Made by a program: the position numbers and the translations under genes. From assembly GCF_013403985.1 (NCBI RefSeq), contig NZ_JABFDF010000001.1, positions 1,240,001 through 1,304,000 on the forward strand: DNA of 64,000 nucleotides, in the 5' to 3' direction. The notes below the pieces were generated by a model that did no database searches, had not been told where the DNA came from, and was given only the letters and a program-made list of their open reading frames with translations. Shown piece after piece: positions 25,687 to 34,907 of this stretch. Origin of the DNA: Winogradskyella ludwigii. GTDB taxonomy: Bacteria > Bacteroidota > Bacteroidia > Flavobacteriales > Flavobacteriaceae. Positions within the stretch are counted from its first letter, which is position 1, and every line of letters starts with the position of its first letter.

Positions 25687-26409
25687 ATGAAACTAACCAA
25701 ACAAGAAATACAATTTATAGACCACTATCTCATTAAAAACGAGGTGAAGTATTGGGATGTGCGTTTAGAATTGTTAGATCATATTGTTTCTGCTGTAGAA
25801 ACTAAAATATCCAATGATGGCATTTCTTTTAACGAAGCGTTGTTAGAAGTGCATAGAGGTTTTGGAAATCAGTTTGTTGAGTTTGGTGTCTCTAAAGACA
25901 AGATTTTTGAAAAAGGATTATATCAAAGTAATATTGGATTTAAGAAGTTTATTAAACAAAAGCAAAAGGAAATTGGGAGGAAACATCGAAAGACATATTG
26001 GAAAACATTTTTACCTTTTATTTCTTCGATTAGGTTTTTTATAGAATTACTAGTGCTAACAATAGTAACTCTCATAGCTTATCAATACAGTATTAAAGTG
26101 GGACTCTTTGTAGCTATGTCAGGAATAATTATTACTGAGTTTACTAAATTATTTTATGGTGGTTTAAAAAAGTTTAAAACTAAATCGCTGAATATGCAAC
26201 TAGCAATATCATCATCGCTGTTATTAACTCAAATGCCATATTGGTTAATTATGCTTTTTAATTGGCATTACGAAGGCCTTGAAATGAAACCGTATTATAT
26301 CTTATTTATTCTTTTTGCTTTACTATTTGTATTTAGTAGACATAGTTTAAATAACTTTATTAAAATTTATAATACTTACAATGAACGTTATCAGCTTTTA
26401 ACAACATGA
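25687..26409 (+). CDS. Membrane protein, HAAS-like N-terminal domain (paralogue 1)
   Basis: A 240 aa protein. Residues 1-70 are helical and soluble (KLTKQEIQFIDHYL, then YWDVRLELLDHIVSAVE), followed by a basic stretch (about 85-105) and about four membrane segments. The order (LDH-x-E helix, FxEAL helix, then membrane part) recalls the HAAS signalling domain that accompanies PadR regulators, but this is recognition by pattern only. The next gene has the same plan and overlaps it by 4 bases. No enzyme motif is visible. Confidence 0.6.
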   Translation: MKLTKQEIQFIDHYLIKNEVKYWDVRLELLDHIVSAVETKISNDGISFNEALLEVHRGFGNQFVEFGVSKDKIFEKGLYQSNIGFKKFIKQKQKEIGRKHRKTYWKTFLPFISSIRFFIELLVLTIVTLIAYQYSIKVGLFVAMSGIIITEFTKLFYGGLKKFKTKSLNMQLAISSSLLLTQMPYWLIMLFNWHYEGLEMKPYYILFILFALLFVFSRHSLNNFIKIYNTYNERYQLLTT

Positions 26410-27095
26410 AACTCACCGAATCCCAAATACAAGATCTCTACGCTTTTACAAGACAACATTTTGTAGAACACTACGATTTGCAAACCGAACTCGTAGATCA
26501 TTTAGCCAACGATATTGAAACTCAATGGCAAAAACAGCCTAAATTTAGTTTTGAGGATGCTAAAAACAAAGCTTTTAAGAAATTCGGGATTTTTGGTTTT
26601 ATGGATGCCATTGAGCAAAAATCTAAAGCCATGAATAAACGCTATATGCGTTACATGTGGACTGAACTTAAGAAATGGTTTGAGCTACCTCAGATTATTT
26701 CAACAATAGGTTTGTTTATGTTATTCTATGTAGCATTTTCTTCTGATTTTGTAGCCATTTCTTCTGCGATTTTTTATGTGTTTATTGGTGTATGGGTGAT
26801 GTATAAAACGATTCAATTAAATAGACAATTTAGACGTAGAAAAGAACGATCTAATAAAAAATGGATGCTAGAAGAAATGATATATAAACAAGCTGGAGCA
26901 ACATCTTTAGTTTTTTTATCTCAGATCTATAATGTATTTATAATCTCAGATAAATTTCTCACCAATAGTTATGCTATTGTTGGTTTGTCATTAGCATTCA
27001 CAGTTTTAGTATTAGTCAATTATATTAGTTTTGAAATCATTCCAAATAAAGCTGAAAAACTACTAAACGAAACTTATCCTGAATTTAGTTTGTAA
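26406..27095 (+). CDS. Membrane protein, HAAS-like N-terminal domain (paralogue 2)
   Basis: A 229 aa protein whose N-terminal 70 residues repeat the pattern of the previous gene (MKLTESQIQDLYAFT, then YDLQTELVDHLANDIE, then FEDAKNKAFKKFG). A basic segment and about four membrane helices follow. Overlap by ATGA with the preceding gene implies coupled translation. Probably a tandem duplication. The function is unknown; the link to PadR and the downstream ABC genes suggests a signalling or accessory role. Confidence 0.6.
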   Translation: MKLTESQIQDLYAFTRQHFVEHYDLQTELVDHLANDIETQWQKQPKFSFEDAKNKAFKKFGIFGFMDAIEQKSKAMNKRYMRYMWTELKKWFELPQIISTIGLFMLFYVAFSSDFVAISSAIFYVFIGVWVMYKTIQLNRQFRRRKERSNKKWMLEEMIYKQAGATSLVFLSQIYNVFIISDKFLTNSYAIVGLSLAFTVLVLVNYISFEIIPNKAEKLLNETYPEFSL

Positions 27096-27146
27096 CAAAT
27101 TTCTGGTTTTTCATACTTATCATTTAAACCAACCCATCATTACACT

Positions 27147-28625
27147 ATGATAAAACACTTTCTCTATCTCGAACGGAAACAATATTTTCGTTCGTCGTAT
27201 TGGCAAAAAAATATGGCTATTAATATCTTAATGGTATTTTTTGCGCTTTATTTTATTGCCTCTTTTTCAGCATTAGGATTTGGATTACTCTTTTTATTAA
27301 AAGAAATGTTCCCAGAACAAGATGCTTTTGTAATTGCAAATAACTATCTCTTTTATTGGATTATTGGAGATTTGCTAATGCGCTTCTTTTTGCAAAAGTT
27401 ACCAGTAATGAGTGTAAAACCATTGCTAACACTGCCTATAAAACGGTCAACGGTTGTTAACTTTGTTTTAGGGAAATCGGCATTATCATTCTTTAACTTT
27501 TTGCCACTATTTGCCATTATACCTTTTAGTATCATGCTAATTTCAGACGGTTACGAAACCTCTATAATATTAACATGGCTATTTACTATGATAATTGTGG
27601 TGCTCATTACTAATTTCTTAAACTTTATAATTGAAGCCTTTTCGGCAGAATCTGAATTATCATTTTTACCAATACTTGGTGTTGTTGGGACTTTATTCGC
27701 TTTAAATTTTTTCAATATACTATCAATGACTTCATTAATTGGAGGTGCATTTTTAGCTATAGCGAGCAATCCAATTCTAATTTTAATTCCAATAGCAATT
27801 TTAGTAGCGTGTTATGTTTTCAACTTTAAAACGTTAATAAAGAAATTGTATTTAGATAGTTCACTAAAATCTAAAGTAACCGAAGTAAATGCCGCAGACT
27901 TATCATGGACCAAGCGTTTTGGAGACATTGCGCCATTTATGCAATTAGATTTAAAACTGATTTGGAGAAATAAAAGAACAAAATCAATGGCAATGCTTTT
28001 ATTGGTAGGTGTGCTTTATGGATTATTCTTTTATCCTCAAGAAATCTATAGAGAAATGACATTTATGTCTGCCTTCATTGGTATTTTTTCAACAGGATTT
28101 TTCTTGATTAATTTCGGACAATTTATTCCAGCTTGGGATAGTGGTTACTATAAATTACTAATGAGTCAGAACATTAAGTACGAGCAATATTTACGTTCAA
28201 AATTTATTTTAATGGTGATTAGTGTTGTGCTTCTGTTCGTTTTAGGAATCCCTTACGTGTACTTTGGTTATAAAATTTTAATTGCACATTTTGCTGCAGC
28301 AATCTATAATATTGGAGTGAATACGCATGTTATACTTTGGGGTGGATCTTTTAACCGTAAAAAAATAGAATTAGATAAAAAAGCCGCCTTTAATTATCAA
28401 GGAACAGGAGCTGTACAATGGCTCATTGGTATTCCTTTAATGTTGGTGCCAATGGGATTATTCGGACTTATAAATTGGTTAATAGGTTTTGGAGCTGCAA
28501 TTGTCTTTTTAATAATTCTAGGAGTTGCAGGCATTGTTTTTCATAAAAGATTAATGAAAGGCATTACCAAAAAATATCTCGATTCAAAATACAAAATGAT
28601 TAACGCTTTTAGTCAAGACAGTTAA
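27147..28625 (+). CDS. DUF5687 family ABC-type membrane subunit
   Basis: A 492 aa protein with about 12 membrane segments, opening IKHFLYLERKQYFRSSYWQKN, which I recognise as DUF5687 of Bacteroidota. The topology of two similar halves of six helices fits an ABC-2-like permease. The ATPase gene follows 23 bases later on the same strand, so the two probably form one exporter. Substrate unknown. Confidence 0.78.
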   Translation: MIKHFLYLERKQYFRSSYWQKNMAINILMVFFALYFIASFSALGFGLLFLLKEMFPEQDAFVIANNYLFYWIIGDLLMRFFLQKLPVMSVKPLLTLPIKRSTVVNFVLGKSALSFFNFLPLFAIIPFSIMLISDGYETSIILTWLFTMIIVVLITNFLNFIIEAFSAESELSFLPILGVVGTLFALNFFNILSMTSLIGGAFLAIASNPILILIPIAILVACYVFNFKTLIKKLYLDSSLKSKVTEVNAADLSWTKRFGDIAPFMQLDLKLIWRNKRTKSMAMLLLVGVLYGLFFYPQEIYREMTFMSAFIGIFSTGFFLINFGQFIPAWDSGYYKLLMSQNIKYEQYLRSKFILMVISVVLLFVLGIPYVYFGYKILIAHFAAAIYNIGVNTHVILWGGSFNRKKIELDKKAAFNYQGTGAVQWLIGIPLMLVPMGLFGLINWLIGFGAAIVFLIILGVAGIVFHKRLMKGITKKYLDSKYKMINAFSQDS

Positions 28626-28648
28626 TAACAAAATTAATACATCTCATT

Positions 28649-29371
28649 ATGATATATACAAAAGACCTCACCAAAACATATAACGGAACAACAGTTCTTA
28701 ATATCGAAGAATTAACCATTCCTAAAGGCCAAAGTTTTGGTTTAGTAGGAAACAATGGAGCAGGAAAAACAACGTATTTCAGTTTGCTTCTAGATTTAAT
28801 TAGACCTACAACAGGTAGCATTACTAGCAATAGTGTGGTGGTTAGTGAAAGTGAAGATTGGAAACCATTTACGTCTTCGTTTATAGACGAAAGTTTTTTA
28901 ATCGGTTACCTAACACCAGAAGAATATTTTTATTTTATTGGAGAACTGCGAGGACAGAACAAAGCAGATGTAGATAATTTAACCTCTAAGTTTGAAGATT
29001 TCTTTAACGGAGAAATTATAGGAAAGAAAAAATACCTGAGAGATTTAAGTAAGGGAAATCAAAAGAAAGCCGGAATTGTAGCAGCACTTATTGGTAATCC
29101 TGAAGTGATAATTTTAGATGAGCCTTTTGCTAATCTAGATCCAACAACTCAAATACGACTAAAACAAATTATTAAAAATTTAGCCGAAAAACAAGGGGTT
29201 ACCGTTTTAGTATCTAGTCACGATCTTACACACGTTACAGATGTTTGCGAGCGTATTGTTGTATTAGAAAAAGGAAATGTGGTAAAGGATTTAGAAACCA
29301 ATCCTACCACTTTAAAAGAGCTCGAAGCACATTTTGGAAGTAGCGCTATTGTTCAAGAGGAAGAAGAGTAG
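28649..29371 (+). CDS. ABC transporter ATP-binding protein
   Basis: A 240 aa nucleotide-binding subunit. Walker A GNNGAGKTT (about 34-42), a variant signature LSKGNQKKAG (about 139), Walker B VIILDEPFANLDP (about 157-169) and the H-loop SSHD are all present. The signature has LSKGN in place of LSGGQ, as in many ABC-2 type exporters. It is the partner of the DUF5687 membrane subunit and the last gene of the PadR operon, which ends at a clear terminator. Confidence 0.92.
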   Translation: MIYTKDLTKTYNGTTVLNIEELTIPKGQSFGLVGNNGAGKTTYFSLLLDLIRPTTGSITSNSVVVSESEDWKPFTSSFIDESFLIGYLTPEEYFYFIGELRGQNKADVDNLTSKFEDFFNGEIIGKKKYLRDLSKGNQKKAGIVAALIGNPEVIILDEPFANLDPTTQIRLKQIIKNLAEKQGVTVLVSSHDLTHVTDVCERIVVLEKGNVVKDLETNPTTLKELEAHFGSSAIVQEEEE

Positions 29372-29390
29372 TCAATTTTACATTAAAGTA

Positions 29391-29426
29391 AAACTCGTAA
29401 TTATTTAATTAGTTACGAGTTTTTTA
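29391..29426 (+). terminator. Intrinsic terminator of the PadR-ABC operon
   Basis: A 10-base perfect stem AAACTCGTAA/TTACGAGTTT (29391-29400 and 29413-29422) followed by T-rich sequence, 20 bases after the ABC ATPase stop. Confidence 0.75.
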
Positions 29427-29602
29427 TGCTCCAACATCTCGTGTTATCTCGAAAAACTATGAAATAACCTCAGAAATTCAAAAAGATCCTTATTTTTACC
29501 ACATAACACACTAAACAGAGTGTTTTTAAGTTATCTATTATACTAATTTAGTGTTGAAATATTTTAATATTGAATTGGTATTAATTTAAATAGAACCAAC
29601 GT

Positions 29603-32227
29603 TTGAAAACCTATTATAAAATTATATTATCTCTATGTTGCGTGGTGATGCTTACTCAAAGTTGTTCACGTAAAAAGGATAAATTCATCAACCGAAATTT
29701 TCATGCTTTAGGCACTAAATACAATGTGCTTTATAATGGTACCATTGCCTTAGAACGTGGAAAAGATGGAGTTAATAATGAGTATACTGAGAATTTCTGG
29801 GAGCCTTTGCCTATAGAGCGCATGAATGTTTCAGAAGATGTATTTCTACCAGGACAATCTAAAAATTCGGATTTTGAACGTGCCGAAGAAAAAGCCATAA
29901 AAGCCATCCAAGTACATGGTATGAATATTGGCGGAAAAGAAAAAAACACGCAAATAGACGAAGCTTATTTACTCTTAGGGCAAGCGCGTTATTTCGATCA
30001 GCGTTTTGTACCAGCAATGGCAGCCTTCAACAATATTTTAAACAAATATCCAACAAGCGATAAAATTAATCAGGTTAAAATTTGGCGCGAAAAAACCAGT
30101 ATGCGTCTAGATAATAATCAGGGTGCCATAGATAAATTAAAGCGTCTACTTAGTGAAGAGGAAATTGAAGGTCAGGATCTAGCAGATGCTTCTGCAGCTT
30201 TGGCTCAAGCTTATCTTAATCTTAAACTTAAAGATAGTGCCATTGCACAATTAGAAGTCGCAGCATTAAATACTAAGGTAAAACGAGAAGAAGCACGATA
30301 CCGTTTTATTAAAGGGCAACTTTATAGTGAATTTGGAAAAAAAGATAGTGCTAATATAGAATTCGCTGCAATTATAAAAATGCATCGTCAAATTCCAAGA
30401 TCTTTTTATATAAATGCACATATTGAAAAGTCAAACAATTTTGATGCTATTGGAGACGAAGCCGATATTGAGTTTCAAGAATATCTTACAGAGTTAGAAG
30501 AGAACAGAGAAAACAGACTGTTTTTAGATAAAATCTATTACAGAATTGCAGAGTATCATCGTGGTAAAATGTCAGACAGCCTTGCAGAGGCGTATTATAA
30601 TAAGTCACTTAAAAAAACAACTTCAGATAAATATTTAAGATCTCTTAATTACGAAACCTTAGGTAATATGTATTTCGATAGAAATATATATAAAACGGCT
30701 GGAGCTTATTATGATTCAACAATGACAGCAATGGTGGTAAACACTAAGCCGTATAGAGTTATAAAAAAGAAGCGCGAAAATCTTGATGATGTTATTTATT
30801 ATGAAGGCATTGCAGTTACCAATGATAGTATTCTTAGAATTGTAAGCTTACCAAAAGACCAACAATTAGCTATTTATACAAAATATGCAGAAGATCAAAA
30901 GCTTAAAGCTGAAGAAGAAAAAAAGCAACAAGAAGAAGCTTTAGAAAGACAAAAAAATCAAGCAGCTCCAACAACCCAATTTGATCAAAAAAAACAATTA
31001 AGTTCTAGAAGTATTAATGGTCCTCCGGGAATGTCTAAAAATATTCAAACTAAAAGTGCCATTGGCAGTAATAGTAGTTTTTATTTTTATAATTCAACCA
31101 CTGTGGCTTATGGTAAGAATGAATTTTTAAAACTATGGGGAAAACGTAAACTTCAGGATAATTGGAGGCTTACAAATGAATTAGCAGGTGTTTCAAAAAC
31201 CAATGAAGATGATGAGGTTGTAGGCTCTGAAGTAGAAGACGAGCGTTTTAATGCAGAAACTTATTTAGCATTATTACCTACAAAACAAAGCGAAATAGAT
31301 AGTATTGTTAAAGAACGAAACTTTGCCTATTACCAATTAGGAATTATTTATAAAGAAAAATTTAAGGAGTTTGAGTTGTCAAAATCAAAATTTGAAAACT
31401 TATTAGACTACAATCCTGAAGACCGATTAATATTACCTTCAAAATATAATTTGTACCGTATTTACGTAGAATTAGGATTAACCCAAAAGGCCGAAGTAAT
31501 GAAAATGGCTATTATTAATGGTTATCCAGAGTCGAGATATGCTGAAATTCTATTAAATCCACAATCTGAATTATCAAAGGATGAAAACAGTCCTGAAGGG
31601 ATTTATACCAAACTTTATAAGCAATTTGAAAAAGAAGAATATGCTACTGTTATTTCAGAAGCCAACATACAAATTAAACGATTAGAAGGTGACGATTTTG
31701 TACCAAAATTCGAAATATTAAAAGCGTCAGCTAAAGGTAGATTGTATGGTTTTGAAGCCTACAAAGAAGGCATTAATTACATAGCACTAACTTATGCCAA
31801 TACAGTAGAAGGTAAAAAGGCATTAGAAATTATGAAAGAAGCTTTTCCTATTTTAGAAAAAAAGGAGTTTATAGCAGATGATAATGTAGATAAGTTTAAT
31901 GTTGTTTTTCAGTTTGAAAACAACTCGGAAGAAGATATTGATGCGTTTATAAAAACGTTAGATGAAGAAGTTGCCAAAATCACCTACTTTGATCTTAAAA
32001 CATCAAAAGATGTCTATAACGAAAATATTACTTTTGTGGTTGTTCATGGTCTTAAAAGTAGTGGTGGTGCTAATGGATTTGGGGAACTGCTTGAGTCGGG
32101 AGGAACAGATAAAAGAGGACGCAAGGTTAAGCCCAAAATAACACGTCCTTATTTTGCAATTTCGTCGCCTAACTATGCGATTATTCAAAGGCATAAAAAC
32201 TTAAACGCATATTTAAAATTACAATAG
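29603..32227 (+). CDS. sprE: SprE/PorW, type IX secretion and gliding TPR lipoprotein
   Basis: An 874 aa lipoprotein: signal peptide with lipobox TQSC (Cys21), then the SprE/PorW opening SRKKDKFINRNFHALGTKYNVLYNG. Tetratricopeptide-like helices follow (about 95-360 and 560-720), with a charged Glu/Lys/Gln-rich linker (about 420-460). In Flavobacterium johnsoniae SprE is needed for gliding and T9SS secretion; PorW is the Porphyromonas homologue. The start is TTG at 29603; no ATG precedes the signal peptide. The 231 bases upstream show no convincing promoter. It precedes bactofilin and ATP synthase genes. Confidence 0.85.
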   Translation: MKTYYKIILSLCCVVMLTQSCSRKKDKFINRNFHALGTKYNVLYNGTIALERGKDGVNNEYTENFWEPLPIERMNVSEDVFLPGQSKNSDFERAEEKAIKAIQVHGMNIGGKEKNTQIDEAYLLLGQARYFDQRFVPAMAAFNNILNKYPTSDKINQVKIWREKTSMRLDNNQGAIDKLKRLLSEEEIEGQDLADASAALAQAYLNLKLKDSAIAQLEVAALNTKVKREEARYRFIKGQLYSEFGKKDSANIEFAAIIKMHRQIPRSFYINAHIEKSNNFDAIGDEADIEFQEYLTELEENRENRLFLDKIYYRIAEYHRGKMSDSLAEAYYNKSLKKTTSDKYLRSLNYETLGNMYFDRNIYKTAGAYYDSTMTAMVVNTKPYRVIKKKRENLDDVIYYEGIAVTNDSILRIVSLPKDQQLAIYTKYAEDQKLKAEEEKKQQEEALERQKNQAAPTTQFDQKKQLSSRSINGPPGMSKNIQTKSAIGSNSSFYFYNSTTVAYGKNEFLKLWGKRKLQDNWRLTNELAGVSKTNEDDEVVGSEVEDERFNAETYLALLPTKQSEIDSIVKERNFAYYQLGIIYKEKFKEFELSKSKFENLLDYNPEDRLILPSKYNLYRIYVELGLTQKAEVMKMAIINGYPESRYAEILLNPQSELSKDENSPEGIYTKLYKQFEKEEYATVISEANIQIKRLEGDDFVPKFEILKASAKGRLYGFEAYKEGINYIALTYANTVEGKKALEIMKEAFPILEKKEFIADDNVDKFNVVFQFENNSEEDIDAFIKTLDEEVAKITYFDLKTSKDVYNENITFVVVHGLKSSGGANGFGELLESGGTDKRGRKVKPKITRPYFAISSPNYAIIQRHKNLNAYLKLQ

Positions 32228-32297
32228 TATTAGATAGGTTTTAAAATGATTAAGAGTCATTTAAAGGTTTATTCAATATAACTTAAAACTAATTATT

Positions 32298-32729
32298 ATG
32301 TTTTCTTCAGATAAGAAAAAACCCAAACAACAAAGAACTATGGAATCAAGCTCTCAACAAAATATAATTGCACAAGGCACTAAGATTGTAGGTGATATTG
32401 CGAGTCAAGGCCCTTTTAGAATTGACGGAACTGTAGAAGGTAATGTTAAAACTTCGGGTAAAGTTGTTGTTGGTAAATCGGGTTATATTAAAGGAACATT
32501 ACAAGGTGAAAATGCTGACTTTGAAGGTAAGTTTTCTGGTAAATTAATTTTATCAGGAACATTATCACTTAAATCTACGGCACATATAGAAGGCGAAGTT
32601 CATATTACTAAGTTAGCTGTAGAGCCAGGAGCAACATTCAATGCTACGTGTAGTATGAAAGGTACCGTTAAATCATTATCTAATGAAGCAAGCAGACCAC
32701 AACAAGCGCAAAGTGCCCAAAGCAAATAA
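32298..32729 (+). CDS. Bactofilin family protein
   Basis: A 143 aa polymer-forming cytoskeletal protein. An unstructured N-terminus (1-25) precedes a right-handed beta-helix of short repeats (GDIASQGPFRIDGTVEGNV, then KVVVGKSGYIKGTL, then KLILSGTLSLKSTAHIEGEV) and a disordered Gln/Ser/Ala tail. Bactofilins assemble into membrane-associated filaments that position envelope machinery. The 3' end overlaps the atpZ frame. Confidence 0.88.
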   Translation: MFSSDKKKPKQQRTMESSSQQNIIAQGTKIVGDIASQGPFRIDGTVEGNVKTSGKVVVGKSGYIKGTLQGENADFEGKFSGKLILSGTLSLKSTAHIEGEVHITKLAVEPGATFNATCSMKGTVKSLSNEASRPQQAQSAQSK

Positions 32730-32934
32730 TAATAGACCTAGTAAATTCTTAAGGTTTACATCAGTTGCATTTCAAATGGGAGGTACCATTTTTCTTGGTA
32801 ATTATCTAGGACAATGGCTGGATGTAAAGTTTAATAAGGATTTTTTAGAAACAACAATAACTCTTCTGTCTGTTTTTGTGTCTATGTATTTAGTGATTTC
32901 TCAAGTTATAAAAGTATCTAAAGAAGATGATTAA
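32683..32934 (+). CDS. AtpZ/AtpI family protein
   Basis: An 83 aa protein with two membrane helices separated by GQWLDVKFN, the AtpZ pattern, encoded just ahead of the ATP synthase subunits as is usual for this accessory or Mg/Ca-transport-linked factor. The ATG at 32683 gives a 47-base overlap with bactofilin; a GTG at 32713 would give 73 residues, nearer to the start of family homology (RPSKFLRFTSVAFQMGG). The true start is therefore open. Confidence 0.8.
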   Translation: MKQADHNKRKVPKANNNRPSKFLRFTSVAFQMGGTIFLGNYLGQWLDVKFNKDFLETTITLLSVFVSMYLVISQVIKVSKEDD

Positions 32935-33325
32935 AGCAGTTTTAATTTATGTAATAGCTTTTGCGGTATTATTTTTTCTTATTTATTTTTTTCAAGAGTA
33001 TTTGCTTAATCAATTAGATGCTACTGTTAGATTCAGTGTTTGGGATACAAATATATTCTTAGCAATTACATCCTTATTAATATGTATCCACTTTCAATTG
33101 TTTTCGCTGATTAAAAATTTAGAAACACAATTGGGTTTTATTTATTTACCCACACTTTTTATCAAAGGTATATTGTTTTATTTGGCGTTTAAAGACTCTG
33201 TTTTTAATATTGAAATTTTAAATACTACCGAGCGGTTAAGCCTTTTAATTCCAATACTCTTATTTCTAGGATTAGAGGTATTTTTTGTGGTTAAGATAAT
33301 CTCAAAAATGGGCTTTAAATATTAG
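32927..33325 (+). CDS. AtpI-like membrane protein
   Basis: A 132 aa protein with four membrane segments and no polar catalytic motif. It overlaps atpZ by 8 bases and precedes atpB, a position often held by AtpI-like assembly factors. The sequence itself is too generic to confirm the family, so the call rests mainly on size, topology and place. Confidence 0.6.
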   Translation: MIKAVLIYVIAFAVLFFLIYFFQEYLLNQLDATVRFSVWDTNIFLAITSLLICIHFQLFSLIKNLETQLGFIYLPTLFIKGILFYLAFKDSVFNIEILNTTERLSLLIPILLFLGLEVFFVVKIISKMGFKY

Positions 33326-33339
33326 ACACAAAAAATATA

Positions 33340-33368
33340 TTGTTATTTTAATAAATTACGTACTTTTG
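33340..33368 (+). promoter_or_regulatory. Promoter of the ATP synthase operon
   Basis: TTG at 33340-33342, an 18-base spacer, and TACTTTTG at 33361-33368, matching TTG-N17-23-TAnnTTTG exactly. It lies 37 bases before the atpB ATG and would let atpB-G be transcribed independently of sprE, bactofilin and atpZ. Confidence 0.7.
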
Positions 33369-33405
33369 CACGGAATTTGAGAAGAGTTTTTTTTATTTTA
33401 TTAGA

Positions 33406-34572
33406 ATGAAGATAGTTAAGCAAAGTTTTAAGTTTTTAGTGTTAGCAGTTTTGATGTTTTTACCAACATCTATTTTTGCTAATGACACTGCACAGGATGG
33501 AGGTCAAATTTCTGGTAAAAAACAAGTAGAAGAATACATTGTTCATCACCTTAAAGATTCTCACGACTTTAATCTATTTTCATATACCAATGATTCAGGA
33601 GAGCGTAAACATTTTGGTGTTGCCTTACCTGTTATCGTTTGGACATCTCAAGGATTAGTTACTTTTATGTCTTCTGAGTTTCATCATAATGATGATGGTC
33701 ATGTTATCGTAGAAAAAGAAGGACTTAAATTGGCTAAAATTCATTCTAAGATCTACGAATTAGAAAAAGGAGCTACTAGTGTTAGTTTTGATGCAGGTCA
33801 TCATGCTACAAATGCAGCAAAGCTTTTAGATTTTTCAATTACTAAAAGTGTCGTTGGTGTTTTATTAATTGGTCTTTTAATGTTATTCTGGTTTTCTAGA
33901 TTAGCAAAACAATATAAGAAAAAACAAATCCCAACAGGTTTCGGACGTATTTTAGAGCCATTAGTACTTTACGTACGTGATGAGATTGCAAGACCAAACA
34001 TTGGAGAAAAACAATACCGTAAATTCACAGGATATCTTTTAACTGTATTTTTCTTTATATGGATTTTGAATTTAGCGGGTTTAACACCATTAGGTTTTAA
34101 CGTTACAGGACAGTTAGCGGTTACAGCATGTTTAGCTATCTTTACTTTAGTTATTTATACTGTAAGTGGTAATAAAGATTATTGGATGCATATTTTATGG
34201 ATGCCAGGTGTGCCAATATTTGTAAAACCAATCTTAGCAGTAATAGAATTGGTAGGAGCGTTTATTATTAAGCCATTCTCATTATTAGTACGTTTGTTTG
34301 CAAACATTTCTGCAGGACACATTGTGTTAATGAGTTTAATTGCAATTATGTTTACACTTAAAGAGTCTTTAGGTGTTGCAGGTGCAACAGGTTTATCATT
34401 TGTGTTATCATTTTTCCTTTTGCTAATAGAATTATTAGTAGCATTTTTACAAGCGTATATTTTTACAATGCTTTCAGCTTTATTTATAGGTATGGCTGTA
34501 GCAGAACATGATCATGATCATGATCACGAAATTTCTTCTGACGTTGAAGACGTAAGAGGAGATTTCATTTAA
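33406..34572 (+). CDS. atpB: ATP synthase F0 subunit a
   Basis: A 388 aa membrane protein of the proton channel. A signal-like N-terminus (1-25, ending FANDT) and about 120 extra residues before the first core helix give the long Bacteroidota form, against about 270 aa in E. coli. The core carries the essential Arg in LLVRLFANISAGH near residue 299 and the preceding PKSLL-like helix. The C-terminus ends in an unusual HDHDHDHE stretch. Confidence 0.93.
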   Translation: MKIVKQSFKFLVLAVLMFLPTSIFANDTAQDGGQISGKKQVEEYIVHHLKDSHDFNLFSYTNDSGERKHFGVALPVIVWTSQGLVTFMSSEFHHNDDGHVIVEKEGLKLAKIHSKIYELEKGATSVSFDAGHHATNAAKLLDFSITKSVVGVLLIGLLMLFWFSRLAKQYKKKQIPTGFGRILEPLVLYVRDEIARPNIGEKQYRKFTGYLLTVFFFIWILNLAGLTPLGFNVTGQLAVTACLAIFTLVIYTVSGNKDYWMHILWMPGVPIFVKPILAVIELVGAFIIKPFSLLVRLFANISAGHIVLMSLIAIMFTLKESLGVAGATGLSFVLSFFLLLIELLVAFLQAYIFTMLSALFIGMAVAEHDHDHDHEISSDVEDVRGDFI

Positions 34573-34592
34573 GACTAATTTTTTTAATTTAA

Positions 34593-34811
<219 letters not shown>

Positions 34812-34828
34812 GAACCAAATCAAATTAC

Positions 34829-34870
34829 AAAAACACTCTCCTGTAACGGTTGGTTACAGGACGTGTTTTT
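34829..34870 (+). other. RNA hairpin between atpE and atpF
   Basis: Two stacked stems: CCTGTAAC/GTTACAGG (34840-34847 with 34853-34860), and outside it AAAAACAC/GTGTTTTT (34829-34836 with 34863-34870), separated by a small internal loop. The T-run lies within the outer stem, so it may act as a leaky terminator or as an RNA stabiliser after the highly expressed c subunit. Confidence 0.65.
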
Positions 34871-34907
34871 AAATTAAAAAAAAAGAAACACCTAATTACT
34901 TTATAGG

